Assembly: GCA_019057865.1 (NCBI GenBank)
Contig: JAHLWP010000015.1
Location: forward strand, 1-64,000
DNA length: 64,000 nt
From: Promethearchaeota archaeon
GTDB lineage: Archaea; Asgardarchaeota; Lokiarchaeia; Sigyniarchaeales; SOKP01
Reading direction: 5' to 3'
Numbering within the stretch: the stretch's first letter is position 1; each line of letters begins with the position of its first letter. Shown in pieces: positions 1 to 9,299 of the stretch. The position numbers and the translations under genes are program-made. The notes beneath the pieces are model-generated. The model worked only from the letters and a program-made list of their open reading frames with translations. It searched no databases and had not been told where the DNA came from.

Positions 1-109
1 TCGGCTTTCCGACCACGGAAATTAATAGAAAAAAAAATAAATACTTGAATACTATTAGAAAAAAAACATTTTCTTAGAAAATTTTCTCATCTATCATTTA
101 GTAAGGATT

Positions 110-2026
110 TTAAAAAAATTGCTCTATTTCAGCGAGAAAAAGATCTGCAATTGCGAGCCATTTCTGCTTTGTCTCAGGGTCAGATGTACTTTTCTTTGTT
201 AAATTTTTACCTTTTTTGAGATTTTTAAGTGCTAAATCATAATTTTCAAGCGCTTTATAACAAATCCCTAATTTAATATAAGTTTGATAAATGTACCAAT
301 CATCACTTCCAATCACGATTGCTTTAAGGAATCTTTTTACGGCTTCATCGTACTCTTCAAAATACATCAAAATTTCACCAAAAGTGTCTTGATAAATTCC
401 ATTTTCTGGGTCATCTTTTATGAGCTTTTGAATAATTTGTATCGATTCTTCTTTTTTGTCTAAATACTGCATCCAATAAGCTTTATAACAAATAAGATCA
501 TTATCTTTTGGAAATTTTTGAATAAGTCTATTAATTATCTCTAATCCTGCTTTAATATTTTGCGTTCTTCTAAGAACAGCTGCCTTTAATATTTTAATAT
601 CTTTTTCACTTTCAGGAAAAAGTTCAAGCAAATTATCCAATAGTTTTATTGCTTCTTGGTATTGATTAAAATAAATCAAAATTCTAATCTTCAAATAATA
701 TAAATCAAGGTCTTCGGGGTTTAATTCAATTTTCTTATCAATCCCTTTTATTTGTTCTTCATATTGATTTTCTAAATTTTCAGAGATTTGTGATTGAAAA
801 ATATCTGTTATGTTCTGCCAAATAATTCCTTCTAATTTATCATAAGTTTCTTTTAATTCTTTTTTAGTCTCAATTTTATAAGCAAGATATTTAATATATT
901 CTGGTAAAAATTCTCTTAATGACGCGTTCAAATCTTTATTAAATAAGAATTCACAACTCTTGTTTGCGATATCATTTATAATGGATTCCAAATCTATTGT
1001 AGGCACATTTGGCGTTGGTTTTGAAAAAAGCTTATTCAAATAAGAAACTTTAGTAATTTTATTCTCTGTAATTACTCGAAATATTCTTTCTAATCTTCCA
1101 TCTGATTGAAAGTAATATTGCTCACCCGATGGTTGTTTTAACTTGAAAAATCTTAATGGATATATTTTACCTTCTGAAATTTCGTCAATATAATAATCAA
1201 GTGTAGTTTTTTTAATTTTATAGAGTTTTGAGAAATCTTCAGAGGAAATAAAGTTTGGATATTGATCTGGATGATTAATTGAAAGAAAAAGTAAGATTTT
1301 ATGAAATATCTCCTCATCTTTTAATAATGGTTTTACTTTTTCATAATCTAATGTTAATATATTGGTAAGAAATCTAAATTGAATATCTTTATCTTTAATT
1401 CTGAATGTATCTAAAAATTTAATAGTTTTATTAGTAATCTCTTCAATTCGTTTACTCTCCTCCTCTAATATAGTTTGCCTATCTAAATCATAATTTTTAA
1501 GCATTCTTGAATACTCTGATTTACCTGCTCGGGTAATTATATATTTTCCATCCTCCTTTATTACAAAACCCTTTTCAATTAATAAACTTAAATTCTTTGA
1601 CAATGAAGATTGATTTATGGATAAAGGATCTTCAAGGAAGTCAGACCTTTTGCAATAATTATTATTGTAAACCATCCATAGAATCCAGTGGGAGTAATTT
1701 CTTCCACTTTTTAAGATTATTTTAGGAGGATAATTTGGTTTACGTGTCTTTTTCTCCGCACTTGATAACTCATGAAACTTATTTTTCCCCTCTGAAGTGA
1801 TTCTGTAATGCCCTCTTGAAAAATTTTCTACAAAGCCCTTACGTTTTAATGTTTCTAAATGTCTAGATAAAGTACCTGTAGGAATTTCAGTTGGTTCTTG
1901 ACGGAAGTCTGCCCATTTACACACGTCATTATTATTCAACATCCAGAGAATAATATGGTCATAGTCTGGCTTTTTCAACTTGGAAGGGCTATAGATCTTT
2001 TCTGGAGGATAATTTATGATTCCCAT
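110..2026 (-). CDS. Winged-helix/TPR transcription regulator (copy A)
   Basis: 638 residues. The N-terminus holds two related winged-helix repeats (about residues 24-82 and 110-172), each beginning ILWM-(L/V)-(Y/N)NN and followed by a helix of the TLSRHLETLKRKGFV or SLSKNLSLLIEKGFV type and a YRIT/YIIT wing, so MarR-like DNA binding is likely. A middle region of unknown fold follows, and the C-terminal 200 residues form TPR-like helix pairs (for example LYYLKIRILIYFNQYQEAIKLL). No membrane segment or signal peptide is seen. It is transcribed divergently from the secreted-protein gene, with 225 bases between the starts, so it probably regulates that gene and itself; this is inference. About 90% identical to the copy at 7158-9074. 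The signal the TPR part senses is unknown. Confidence 0.85.
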   Translation of the reverse strand: MGIINYPPEKIYSPSKLKKPDYDHIILWMLNNNDVCKWADFRQEPTEIPTGTLSRHLETLKRKGFVENFSRGHYRITSEGKNKFHELSSAEKKTRKPNYPPKIILKSGRNYSHWILWMVYNNNYCKRSDFLEDPLSINQSSLSKNLSLLIEKGFVIKEDGKYIITRAGKSEYSRMLKNYDLDRQTILEEESKRIEEITNKTIKFLDTFRIKDKDIQFRFLTNILTLDYEKVKPLLKDEEIFHKILLFLSINHPDQYPNFISSEDFSKLYKIKKTTLDYYIDEISEGKIYPLRFFKLKQPSGEQYYFQSDGRLERIFRVITENKITKVSYLNKLFSKPTPNVPTIDLESIINDIANKSCEFLFNKDLNASLREFLPEYIKYLAYKIETKKELKETYDKLEGIIWQNITDIFQSQISENLENQYEEQIKGIDKKIELNPEDLDLYYLKIRILIYFNQYQEAIKLLDNLLELFPESEKDIKILKAAVLRRTQNIKAGLEIINRLIQKFPKDNDLICYKAYWMQYLDKKEESIQIIQKLIKDDPENGIYQDTFGEILMYFEEYDEAVKRFLKAIVIGSDDWYIYQTYIKLGICYKALENYDLALKNLKKGKNLTKKSTSDPETKQKWLAIADLFLAEIEQFF

Positions 2027-2251
2027 AATTTGAGAAAACTTAATTTTATTTTCTAAATTATAGATCGTTTTCTTTTCTATTTATATCTATTTCATAGAAC
2101 TTCCATAAAAAATCGAAACTATCATGGAAGTATCGGAAGCTCAATTATAAAGGTAACTATATCTCAACATTTAATTGATCATCGTATTGATGATAAAACC
2201 AAATTTTTAAAAAAAAAAAAGAGTTGGATAAAAAAAATATTTGAGGTGAAA
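2027..2251. promoter_or_regulatory. Divergent promoter and conserved leader (copy A)
   Basis: Intergenic region between the divergent regulator and secreted-protein genes. Every base matches 9075-9299 of unit B, including a run of 12 A. A related but diverged version precedes the third secreted gene (10436-10582). All three contain a short stem with arms TCATC and GATGA (2179-2193 here), followed by AAAACC, an A-run and the ribosome binding site GAGGTG four bases before ATG. The loop differs between copies (GTATT or ATAAA) while the arms are kept. This is likely a promoter plus 5' leader and possibly the regulator's operator. Confidence 0.6.
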
Positions 2252-2944
2252 ATGGTAGTGAAAAAGAAATCAAAAGTGACTACAGCACTGATTCCGGTAT
2301 TATTTTTAATAGGTATCATAGCAATTGTTACACCAGTGAACGCTTGTTACACTAATCGCATTTACATCATGGCAATAGGAGATGATCTAGATCTCCCTAG
2401 AACTAGTAATTTTATCATAGGGAACATTAAATTCAGTGGAGACAGTGAGCCCCCATCGGCAGGAGTATTTTTCTATTCAAAAATCTATGGTGAATCAGGT
2501 GAAAAATATGCGATGCTAGGAATGCTCAAAAATGGATTCCTTATAATGACCGATTTCGAATTTTATTGCCCAATCTTTGATGTCTGGTGGATTAACGTTT
2601 GGTGGGTCATGGGTGAGGGAATATTTAGAACTACTGATACCGATATCGAGGTATATTTTCGAGAGTCGCTTACAATAGCCATGCCAAATACCGAAGGTCA
2701 ATGCGTTCCAGCTTCCATTTTTATGTGGCTAAGCCCTACAGCTGAATATCGTGAATCGGAGGGTAATCCCACCGATCCCGAAAATCCCCTAAGACCAACA
2801 GGCCCAGTTAAAATTTGGGAACAAGGAGGATGGGCCCTTGCTGGGGTTTTTTGGGATGTTGGCATCCCTATGGATTTTGGGTTTGGAGTTGGTATATTGC
2901 CGATCGGTGTGATATCCTATTTGACAATATCCATAGGAATATGA
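2252..2944 (+). CDS. Secreted protein, chimeric copy (unit A)
   Basis: About 230 residues. Starts with a classic Sec signal: basic KKKSK, a hydrophobic stretch around LIPVLFLIGIIAIV and a cleavage-like VNA-C junction. The mature part is beta-rich with conserved motifs shared by three paralogues here: GDD near the start, SKIY-(G/D)-(E/D)SGEK, the MGEG-(I/K)-FRTTDT element and MPNTEG. The ATG at 2252 is preferred over the upstream GTG at 2246, because that GTG lies within the Shine-Dalgarno GAGGTG. The first 40-odd residues and the leader are identical to 9300-9935, whereas the rest and the 3' flank match 10583-11239, so this gene is a fusion of two paralogues. No known family recognised. Exported, possibly surface-held; function unknown. 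Confidence 0.8.
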   Translation: MVVKKKSKVTTALIPVLFLIGIIAIVTPVNACYTNRIYIMAIGDDLDLPRTSNFIIGNIKFSGDSEPPSAGVFFYSKIYGESGEKYAMLGMLKNGFLIMTDFEFYCPIFDVWWINVWWVMGEGIFRTTDTDIEVYFRESLTIAMPNTEGQCVPASIFMWLSPTAEYRESEGNPTDPENPLRPTGPVKIWEQGGWALAGVFWDVGIPMDFGFGVGILPIGVISYLTISIGI

Positions 2945-3328
2945 ATCCCATAACGCTAAGTCAATCGTAAGAGATAAAAAATAATGTAATATCTTAATTA
3001 AAATATAGAAAAAGAGAGGAACATGTTTAGATAATTGGCTTCTCGAATGACCACACCTAAACCAATATTCCTCCATTCTATATATCTTTTTTTTAATTAT
3101 TAAATTTAATGGACTATAGAATCTTTACACTATTGTATAATACACTAATTAAATTAATAATTATAACATTGATTTCAAACCCAATTTAAGTTAATATTAA
3201 TGGAGATAAACTCTCTTGAGCCTCTCATAAAAGAGATTTTTATTGCGAGAACTCTTCATTAAGCATTAGATTTAAAATTCTAATTAGCTTAATATTTCAT
3301 AAAGTTATAATCCAAATCAAATGAATAC
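2945..3328. other. Conserved intergenic spacer after secreted gene (A)
   Basis: 384 bases without a convincing gene, exactly the same length as 11240-11623 in unit B. The first 150 or so bases are nearly identical between copies and the rest less so. The start (AACGCTAAGTCAATCGTAAG) also has a counterpart after the stop of 9300-9935, so all three secreted genes share this 3' element. It may be a 3' UTR, a small RNA or simply a recently recombined tract. The last part should contain the promoter of the TPR-longin gene. Confidence 0.4.
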
Positions 3329-5284
3329 ATGTCTCACATAGGGCTAAAGCAATTAACAAGAGCGGAACAGTTTTTTGATGCTGGTAAGCTTGATGAGGCT
3401 CTTGAAATATTAAACGATTGGAAGCAATTTGAGGGGCTTAATCCTCAGCAAAAAAACCATTTTCAGTTTCTTAAGGGCTTAATTCTATTTTATCAGAATA
3501 AAAGTGAAGAAGTTTCTAAATTGGGTGAACAGTTATTAAAAGAAGGGCAAAAACTTAATGAACCTCTCCAATCGGTTGATGGATATTTTTTTATAATCGT
3601 TGGACCAGGTCTAGCTAATAAATTTGACGAAGCATCCAAATTTCTTGAAAAAGCTGAAGGTTCGTTAAGGCTTATTTCTAATAGACCTAGAGATGTTTTA
3701 ATTCAAAGAGAAGTTCGTATAAGATTGGCAAAAGCATTTATTAATGTGTTTGGAGGTAATATAGAAATAGCAGAGAAGTGCGTAGACTGGATCTTAGGGT
3801 CACAAAAAGACCTTGGTATATCATTCGAAATTGTTTGGGCTAATATATTAATGGCACTAATAATGGGTAAAGCAAAAAGTAAATTTGATCTTGGTCTGGA
3901 ATACATCAAGAAAGCAATGTCAATAGCAAAGGAAATTAAATTTAACCACTTCTGGATTGCTATATGTCATCTAATTTTTGGGGCGTTATATAATGCTATT
4001 GGCGAATTTAATATTAGCTTGAAACATCATATGAAGTGTTTAGCGATATTTAAAGAAATTAACAACAGTTTCTATACTGCAGGAGCACTTAATAATATAG
4101 GATCCACCTATATTTCTATTGGTGATTATGATCTTGCTTTGGAATATTTAGAAGAAAGTTTATCATATTATGAAATCCAATCTATACAATTACAACTCCC
4201 TCTTGGTAATTTAATTGATGTGGCTCTGGAAATAGGAGATAATCAACGTGCGCAAAAATATTTTCAACGCTTAGAAGATATGTACAATCAAACAAAAGAT
4301 GAAGATGTCATTTTAATCTATCAATTCGCTAAAGCTTTAATGTTAAAAAGCAGTTCTCGAATCCGCGATAAAGCTAAAGTTGAAGAATTATTGAAAGAAG
4401 TCATCAAAACAGAAACTATTCGTTTTGATCTTATTATTTGCGCAATTATCCATCTTTGTGACTTGCTTCTTTTAGAATATCGTCTAAATAATAATAGTGA
4501 AGTACTTGATGAACTAAATCACTACATTGCTAAATTATTAACTATAGCTGAGAAATCACATTCATATCTAGTTTTTTGTGAAACATTCATATTACAAGCC
4601 AAATTAGCTTTAATAAATTTTAATCTGAAAGCAGCCCGACGATATTTAACTCAAGCTCAAAAGATAGCGGAATCATATGGTATAAAACGATTAGCAATGA
4701 AAATTTCACATGAGCATGATGAATTACTTAGACAAATAAAGATGTGGGAGAATTTAAAAGAATCAGAAGCGTCTTTATCTGAACGCTGGAAATTCGCTGG
4801 TTTGAACGAGCAAATGGAGAATATGGCAAGAAAACGAATGATTGAAGCTCCTAAGATCTCAGAAGAGGAGCCTGTTTCAATTTTAATCATAACCGAAGGG
4901 GGAACTTCTATATTTTCCCATTCCTTTATTAAAGATAAAGCATTTGAATCTCATATTTTTGGTGGTTTTATAACCACTATTGATTATTTTATTAGGGAAA
5001 TGTTTTCTGAAGGACTAGACCGCGCAATCTTTGGTGAATATACTCTTCTTATCAAATCTATTCCCCCTTTTTTTATTTCTTATATATTTAAAGGTGATTC
5101 TTATTATGCTTATCAGAAGATAACTTATTTTATTGATCATATCCAAAAAGAAGATGTTATTTGGCAAAATTTACTTAAATCTTTTCAAGTAAGCCAGTCT
5201 ATTCACTTAAAAGATATCCCCTTACTTGAATCCTTAATAACAGATACATTTATCACTAAAAATATCGTATCTAGTGAATTATAA
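3329..5284 (+). CDS. TPR protein with C-terminal longin-like domain (copy A)
   Basis: 651 residues, no signal peptide. Residues 1 to about 465 are alpha-helical TPR-like repeats (clear examples: LTRAEQFFDAGKLDEALEIL and YDLALEYLEESLSYYE). A helical linker with KMWENLKESEASLSERWK follows. The last 145 residues (from about 505, EEPVSILIITEGG) form an alpha/beta domain with the pattern strand, F-x-HSF, GGF-(I/L)-TTIDYFIREMFSEGLD, Y-x-LL, F-(K/R)-GDSYYA-x-QKI, resembling longin/roadblock-type domains of Asgard archaea that pair with small GTPases. The gene lies 117 bases upstream of a small GTPase in both units, so it is probably the GTPase's partner or regulator (inference). The TPR part differs strongly from the copy at 11624, while the linker and C-terminal domain are highly conserved. 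Confidence 0.82.
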   Translation: MSHIGLKQLTRAEQFFDAGKLDEALEILNDWKQFEGLNPQQKNHFQFLKGLILFYQNKSEEVSKLGEQLLKEGQKLNEPLQSVDGYFFIIVGPGLANKFDEASKFLEKAEGSLRLISNRPRDVLIQREVRIRLAKAFINVFGGNIEIAEKCVDWILGSQKDLGISFEIVWANILMALIMGKAKSKFDLGLEYIKKAMSIAKEIKFNHFWIAICHLIFGALYNAIGEFNISLKHHMKCLAIFKEINNSFYTAGALNNIGSTYISIGDYDLALEYLEESLSYYEIQSIQLQLPLGNLIDVALEIGDNQRAQKYFQRLEDMYNQTKDEDVILIYQFAKALMLKSSSRIRDKAKVEELLKEVIKTETIRFDLIICAIIHLCDLLLLEYRLNNNSEVLDELNHYIAKLLTIAEKSHSYLVFCETFILQAKLALINFNLKAARRYLTQAQKIAESYGIKRLAMKISHEHDELLRQIKMWENLKESEASLSERWKFAGLNEQMENMARKRMIEAPKISEEEPVSILIITEGGTSIFSHSFIKDKAFESHIFGGFITTIDYFIREMFSEGLDRAIFGEYTLLIKSIPPFFISYIFKGDSYYAYQKITYFIDHIQKEDVIWQNLLKSFQVSQSIHLKDIPLLESLITDTFITKNIVSSEL

Positions 5285-5401
5285 CTTCTAAATTAAATAA
5301 ATGCTGTTTTTACCAAAATTCATTTAGCTAAAATTTTATATTTTACAATATCTAATTTTACATACAAGTATAATAAAATTTGAGAAACACTTACTGATTT
5401 A

Positions 5402-5956
5402 ATGACTAAAACTCAGGAATTTGGATTTAAGATATCTATAATAGGAGATGGAGGGGTCGGTAAAACATCTTTAATAAAAAAATTTACGAAAGGGACCTTT
5501 GAAAAAGATTATATTAAGACTATAGGTGCCCAATTTTCGAGATATGATAAAGAAATTAATGGGGATGCTATTAATTTAGTATTTTGGGACATAGCTGGCC
5601 AAGATGATTTTAATTTTTTACACCCTTTATTTTATAAAGAAAGTAGAGCCAGTATTATTGTATGTAGCCTTGAAGCAAATGATTTAGGTAATAATAGCTT
5701 TCTTCATATAAAGAATTGGTATAATGAATTAAGCAAGTATTGTGGCGATATTCCTGTAGTTTTATTTGCCAATAAATTTGATTTGGTGAATGAAAATAAT
5801 TTAAATGAACTTGAAATACAAGAAATTGTCAAAGAATATAATTTTCTTGGATACTATATTACTTCTGCAAAAACAGGACAGGGAGTAATAGAAGCATTTA
5901 ATGCAATTATTGAAAAATTATATTATAAATATAAAAAGTTATCCTCCCAGGAATAA
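5402..5956 (+). CDS. Ras/Rab-like small GTPase (copy A)
   Basis: 184 residues, the usual size for the Ras superfamily. All motifs are present: G1 P-loop GDGGVGKT (15-22), a G2 threonine near TIGAQF (40-45), G3 WDIAGQ (62-67) with the catalytic-type Gln, G4 NKFD (124-127) and G5 SAK (155-157). The Rab-like WDIAGQ context and the absence of a C-terminal Cys indicate a soluble, non-prenylated switch protein. It is about 95% identical to the copy at 13670-14224. It directly follows the TPR-longin gene on the same strand, so the two probably act together. GTP binding is secure from the motifs; the cellular process controlled is not known. Confidence 0.95.
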   Translation: MTKTQEFGFKISIIGDGGVGKTSLIKKFTKGTFEKDYIKTIGAQFSRYDKEINGDAINLVFWDIAGQDDFNFLHPLFYKESRASIIVCSLEANDLGNNSFLHIKNWYNELSKYCGDIPVVLFANKFDLVNENNLNELEIQEIVKEYNFLGYYITSAKTGQGVIEAFNAIIEKLYYKYKKLSSQE

Positions 5957-6061
5957 CTTAATTGTAATTCTCTTCAATCTGCATAATCTCTGCAAATATT
6001 CATGATAATGAAATAGAATTTCTAAAAAAAAAATGATTAGAATTATCAATTGAATCTAGTT

Positions 6062-7033
6062 TCATTTTTGAAATTCTTTTGGAATATGGACAGCAAACTT
6101 ACATTCCACTTTTCCTGTAAGAGGGGTTTCAATTGGCTCTACTTTAGTTGGTTGATCGAATATGATATCCCAATATTGTTTAGTGAATCCAGCACTGCAA
6201 TGACAGAAATTAGGAGAAATTTCTTGCTCAGTACCGTTCTTAATTGCACCTCGTACCCAAGCACAGTAACAACTATAATATCTTTTCATCCTTTCGTCCT
6301 CAGCATTTAGAAGTTTTTTTATTTGATACGGTATTTTAGTAACAATTATTTTATCTCCTTCTCTTATTCCAGGAGTGATTGTTGGATTGCTTTTTATATA
6401 TTCTACTACTTCTTCATCAATATACTGAGCATATTCTAAAGTACCCTCTTTTTGGTGTTTTTGAACTCTTTCTACAAATTCCTGCTTTTTCAACTTTAAA
6501 AATTCATCAATATCACTTAATCTTAAAAAATCCTCTCTATCTCTTTTAATGGGTTCAAGAGGGCGTCCATGCAGGCAAGGTGCTAATAATTTTATGGTGT
6601 CTTCTACACTGAGTTTCTCTTCTAGTCTTTTCATAATCTCTTTTGTAAATTCTGGTTTTTTATCAGGATCGCCTCCTAAAGGCGGAATGTCTATATTTTC
6701 AAAAATTTCATCTCGAATTTTTTCATCGAATTGCTCAGCAATTCTGAGATATAGATTGTCCATTGCATTAGAGGACTCTTCGATATCAATAATCTCAACG
6801 ATATAATCATATTTTTTTGTGAAATAAGCATAGTGATATAGAGCTATTAACAATTCTAATACAGTTTTACTTTCATTTTCAACTAAATATTCTGTATATT
6901 CGAGGATTCCTCCAGTGGGAATTGAATCAACATTCAAATCCTCTTTTTTGAGATAACTATTAAATTGGTTTAATCTAGAAACAAAACCCGTAGCCTGCTC
7001 TTGAGTAATATTATTCTGTAAAAGATATTTCAT
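6062..7033 (-). CDS. Cys-rich conserved protein of unknown function
   Basis: About 323 residues counting from the ATG at 7033; a GTG ten codons upstream (7063) is a less likely start. The N-terminal half is helical and acidic. The C-terminal half has a compact Cys-rich signature: YYSCYCAWVRGAI, then SPNFCHCSAGF, then GKVECKFAVHIP. The Cys pattern C-x-C...C-x-C...C suggests a metal site or redox centre; the arrangement recalls DUF6144-like or ATC-hydrolase-like archaeal proteins, but I cannot assign it firmly. It converges on the GTPase gene (105 bases between stops). The C-terminal half is duplicated in unit B (14331-14758), where the N-terminal half is missing, so this is the only whole copy in the window. 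Confidence 0.75.
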   Translation of the reverse strand: MKYLLQNNITQEQATGFVSRLNQFNSYLKKEDLNVDSIPTGGILEYTEYLVENESKTVLELLIALYHYAYFTKKYDYIVEIIDIEESSNAMDNLYLRIAEQFDEKIRDEIFENIDIPPLGGDPDKKPEFTKEIMKRLEEKLSVEDTIKLLAPCLHGRPLEPIKRDREDFLRLSDIDEFLKLKKQEFVERVQKHQKEGTLEYAQYIDEEVVEYIKSNPTITPGIREGDKIIVTKIPYQIKKLLNAEDERMKRYYSCYCAWVRGAIKNGTEQEISPNFCHCSAGFTKQYWDIIFDQPTKVEPIETPLTGKVECKFAVHIPKEFQK

Positions 7034-7157
7034 GAAAACTTTTTCTTTCAAAATAAAATACACTTTTATTTTTAGTTATCCTGGAAGAATAAATTAAGGA
7101 TATAATTTATCAACTTCGATATGCTTATATTTTCAATAATCCACTTTTATATTTAAT

Positions 7158-9074
7158 TTAATAAAATTGTTCTATTTCTGTGAGAAAAAGATCTGCGATT
7201 GTGAGCCATTTGTGCTTTGTCTCAGGGTCAGATGTACTTTTCTTTGTTAAATCTTTACCTTTTTTGAGATTTTTAAGTGCTAAATCATAATTTTCAAGGG
7301 CTTTATAACAAATCCCTAATTTAATATAAGTTTGATAAATGTACCAATCATCACTTCCAATCACGATTGCTTTAAGGAATTTTTTTGTTGCTTCATCGTA
7401 CTCTTCAAAATACATCAAAATTTCACCATATGTATCCTGATAAATTCCATTTTCTGGTTCGCCTTTTATGAGGTTTTGAACAATTTTTATCGATTCCTCT
7501 TTTTTGTCTAAATATTGCATCCAATAAGCCTTATAGCAAATAAGATCATTATTATTTGGAAATTTTTGAATTAATTCATTAATTATCTTTAATCCTGCTT
7601 TAAGATTTTGCATTCTTTTAAAGACAGCTGCCTTTAGCATCTTAATATCCTTTTCACTTTCTGGAAAAATTTCTAGCATTTCTTCTAATAATTTTGTTGC
7701 TTCCTGGTATTGGTTAAAATACATCAAAATTCTTATCTTCAAATAGTAAAATTCAAGATTTTCTGGGTTTAATTCAATATCCTTATCAATTTTTTTTATC
7801 TGTTCTTCATATTGATTTTCTAAACTTTGAGAGATCTGTGCTTGAAAGAGATCTGTTATGTTCTGCCAAATTATTCCCTCTAATTTATCATAAGTTTCTT
7901 TTAATTCCTTTTTAGTCTCAATTTTATAAGCTAGATACTTAATATATTCTGGTAAAAACTCCCTTAATGATGTTTTCAAATCTTTATTAAATAAGAATTC
8001 ACATGCCGTATTTACAATATCATTTATGATAGATTTCATATCAATTGTAGGCACTTCTGGCGTTGGTTTTGAAAAAAGCTTATTCAAATAGGTGATTTTA
8101 GTGATTTGATTCTCTGTGATTACCCGAAATATTCTTTCTAATCTTCCATCTGATTGAAAGTAATATTGCTCACCTGATGGTTGTGTTAATTTGAAGAATC
8201 TTAATGGATATATTTTTCCTTCAGAAATTTCGTCAATATAGTAGTCTAGTGTAGTTTTCTTAATTTTATAGATTTCTGAGAAATCTTCAGAGGAAATATA
8301 GTTTGGATATTGATCTGGATGATTAATTGAAAGAAAAAGTAGGATTTTATGAAAAGTATCCTCGTCCTTTAATATTGGTTTTACTTTTTCATAATCTAAT
8401 CTTAATATATTGTTAAGAAATCTAAATTGTATATCCTCTTCTTTAATATTGTAATTCTCAAAAAATTTGATGGTTTTTTTAGTAATCTCCTCAATTCGTT
8501 TACCCTCCTCCTCTAAAATAGTTTGTCTATCTAAATCATAATTTTTAAGCATCCTTGAATACTCTGATTTACCTGCTCGGGTAATTATATATTTTCCATC
8601 CTCTTTTATTGCCAATTCCTTTTCTATTAATAAACTCAAATTCTTTGACAATGAAGATTGATTTATGAATACAGGTTCTTCAAGGAAGTCAGACCTTTTG
8701 CAATAATTATTATTATAAACCATCCAAAGTATCCAGTCAGAGTAATTTCTTCCACTTTTTAAGATAATTTTTGGAGGATAATTTGGCTTACGTGTCTTTT
8801 TCTCCGCACTTGATAACTCATGAAACTTCTTTTTCCCCTCTGAAGTGATTCTGTAATGCCCTCTTGAAAAATTTTCTACAAAACCCTTACGTTTTAATGT
8901 TTCTAAATGTCTAGATAAAGTACCTGTAGGAATTTCGATTGGTTCTTGACGAAAGTCTGCCCATTTACATGATTCATTATTATTCAACATCCAGAGAATA
9001 ATGTGGTCATAGTCCGGCTTTTTCAACTTGGAAGGGCTATAGATCTTTTCTGGAGGATAATTTATGATTCCCAT
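7158..9074 (-). CDS. Winged-helix/TPR transcription regulator (copy B)
   Basis: 638 residues, the same length as its paralogue at 110-2026 and about 90% identical. Same architecture: two winged-helix repeats at the N-terminus, a middle region with the motif QPSGEQYYFQSDGRLERIFRV, and C-terminal TPR-like repeats. Differences are scattered (DVCKWADF versus ESCKWADF, LEDPLSINQ versus LEEPVFINQ), with some in recognition regions of both wHTH units, so specificity may have begun to differ. It is transcribed away from the secreted gene at 9300 across an intergenic region identical to that in unit A, which suggests both regulators can still act on the same operator. No catalytic motif seen. Confidence 0.85.
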   Translation of the reverse strand: MGIINYPPEKIYSPSKLKKPDYDHIILWMLNNNESCKWADFRQEPIEIPTGTLSRHLETLKRKGFVENFSRGHYRITSEGKKKFHELSSAEKKTRKPNYPPKIILKSGRNYSDWILWMVYNNNYCKRSDFLEEPVFINQSSLSKNLSLLIEKELAIKEDGKYIITRAGKSEYSRMLKNYDLDRQTILEEEGKRIEEITKKTIKFFENYNIKEEDIQFRFLNNILRLDYEKVKPILKDEDTFHKILLFLSINHPDQYPNYISSEDFSEIYKIKKTTLDYYIDEISEGKIYPLRFFKLTQPSGEQYYFQSDGRLERIFRVITENQITKITYLNKLFSKPTPEVPTIDMKSIINDIVNTACEFLFNKDLKTSLREFLPEYIKYLAYKIETKKELKETYDKLEGIIWQNITDLFQAQISQSLENQYEEQIKKIDKDIELNPENLEFYYLKIRILMYFNQYQEATKLLEEMLEIFPESEKDIKMLKAAVFKRMQNLKAGLKIINELIQKFPNNNDLICYKAYWMQYLDKKEESIKIVQNLIKGEPENGIYQDTYGEILMYFEEYDEATKKFLKAIVIGSDDWYIYQTYIKLGICYKALENYDLALKNLKKGKDLTKKSTSDPETKHKWLTIADLFLTEIEQFY

Positions 9075-9299
9075 AATTTGAGAAAACTTAATTTTATTTT
9101 CTAAATTATAGATCGTTTTCTTTTCTATTTATATCTATTTCATAGAACTTCCATAAAAAATCGAAACTATCATGGAAGTATCGGAAGCTCAATTATAAAG
9201 GTAACTATATCTCAACATTTAATTGATCATCGTATTGATGATAAAACCAAATTTTTAAAAAAAAAAAAGAGTTGGATAAAAAAAATATTTGAGGTGAAA
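9075..9299. promoter_or_regulatory. Divergent promoter and conserved leader (copy B)
   Basis: Identical to 2027-2251. Stem arms TCATC/GATGA lie at 9227-9241, and the Shine-Dalgarno GAGGTG sits directly before the ATG at 9300. The perfect identity continues from about 1968/9016 in the regulator's 5' end to about 2376/9424 in the secreted gene, while flanking coding DNA differs by several percent, so the tract is either recently converted or under strong constraint. Confidence 0.6.

Larger units (their letters stand above)
108..6489. repeat. Tandem duplication, unit A
   Basis: Directly visible by comparing genes and intergenic DNA with 7156-14758. Both copies have the same gene order: wHTH-TPR regulator, secreted protein, TPR-longin protein, small GTPase, Cys-rich protein. 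The offset is exactly 7048 bases from the left end into the secreted gene, then about 8270-8295 because unit B carries an extra secreted gene. Similarity starts just before the stop codon of the regulator near 108 and ends near 6489, inside the Cys-rich gene. Conservation is uneven: the regulator/secreted-gene intergenic region is identical in both, the GTPases are about 95% identical, and the middle of the TPR proteins has drifted much more. Confidence 0.93.

Noticed and set aside
2789..3076. Minus-strand 95-codon ORF across the end of the secreted gene
   Set aside because: Overlaps the secreted gene antisense and its composition is not protein-like. The match with unit B follows from the duplication.
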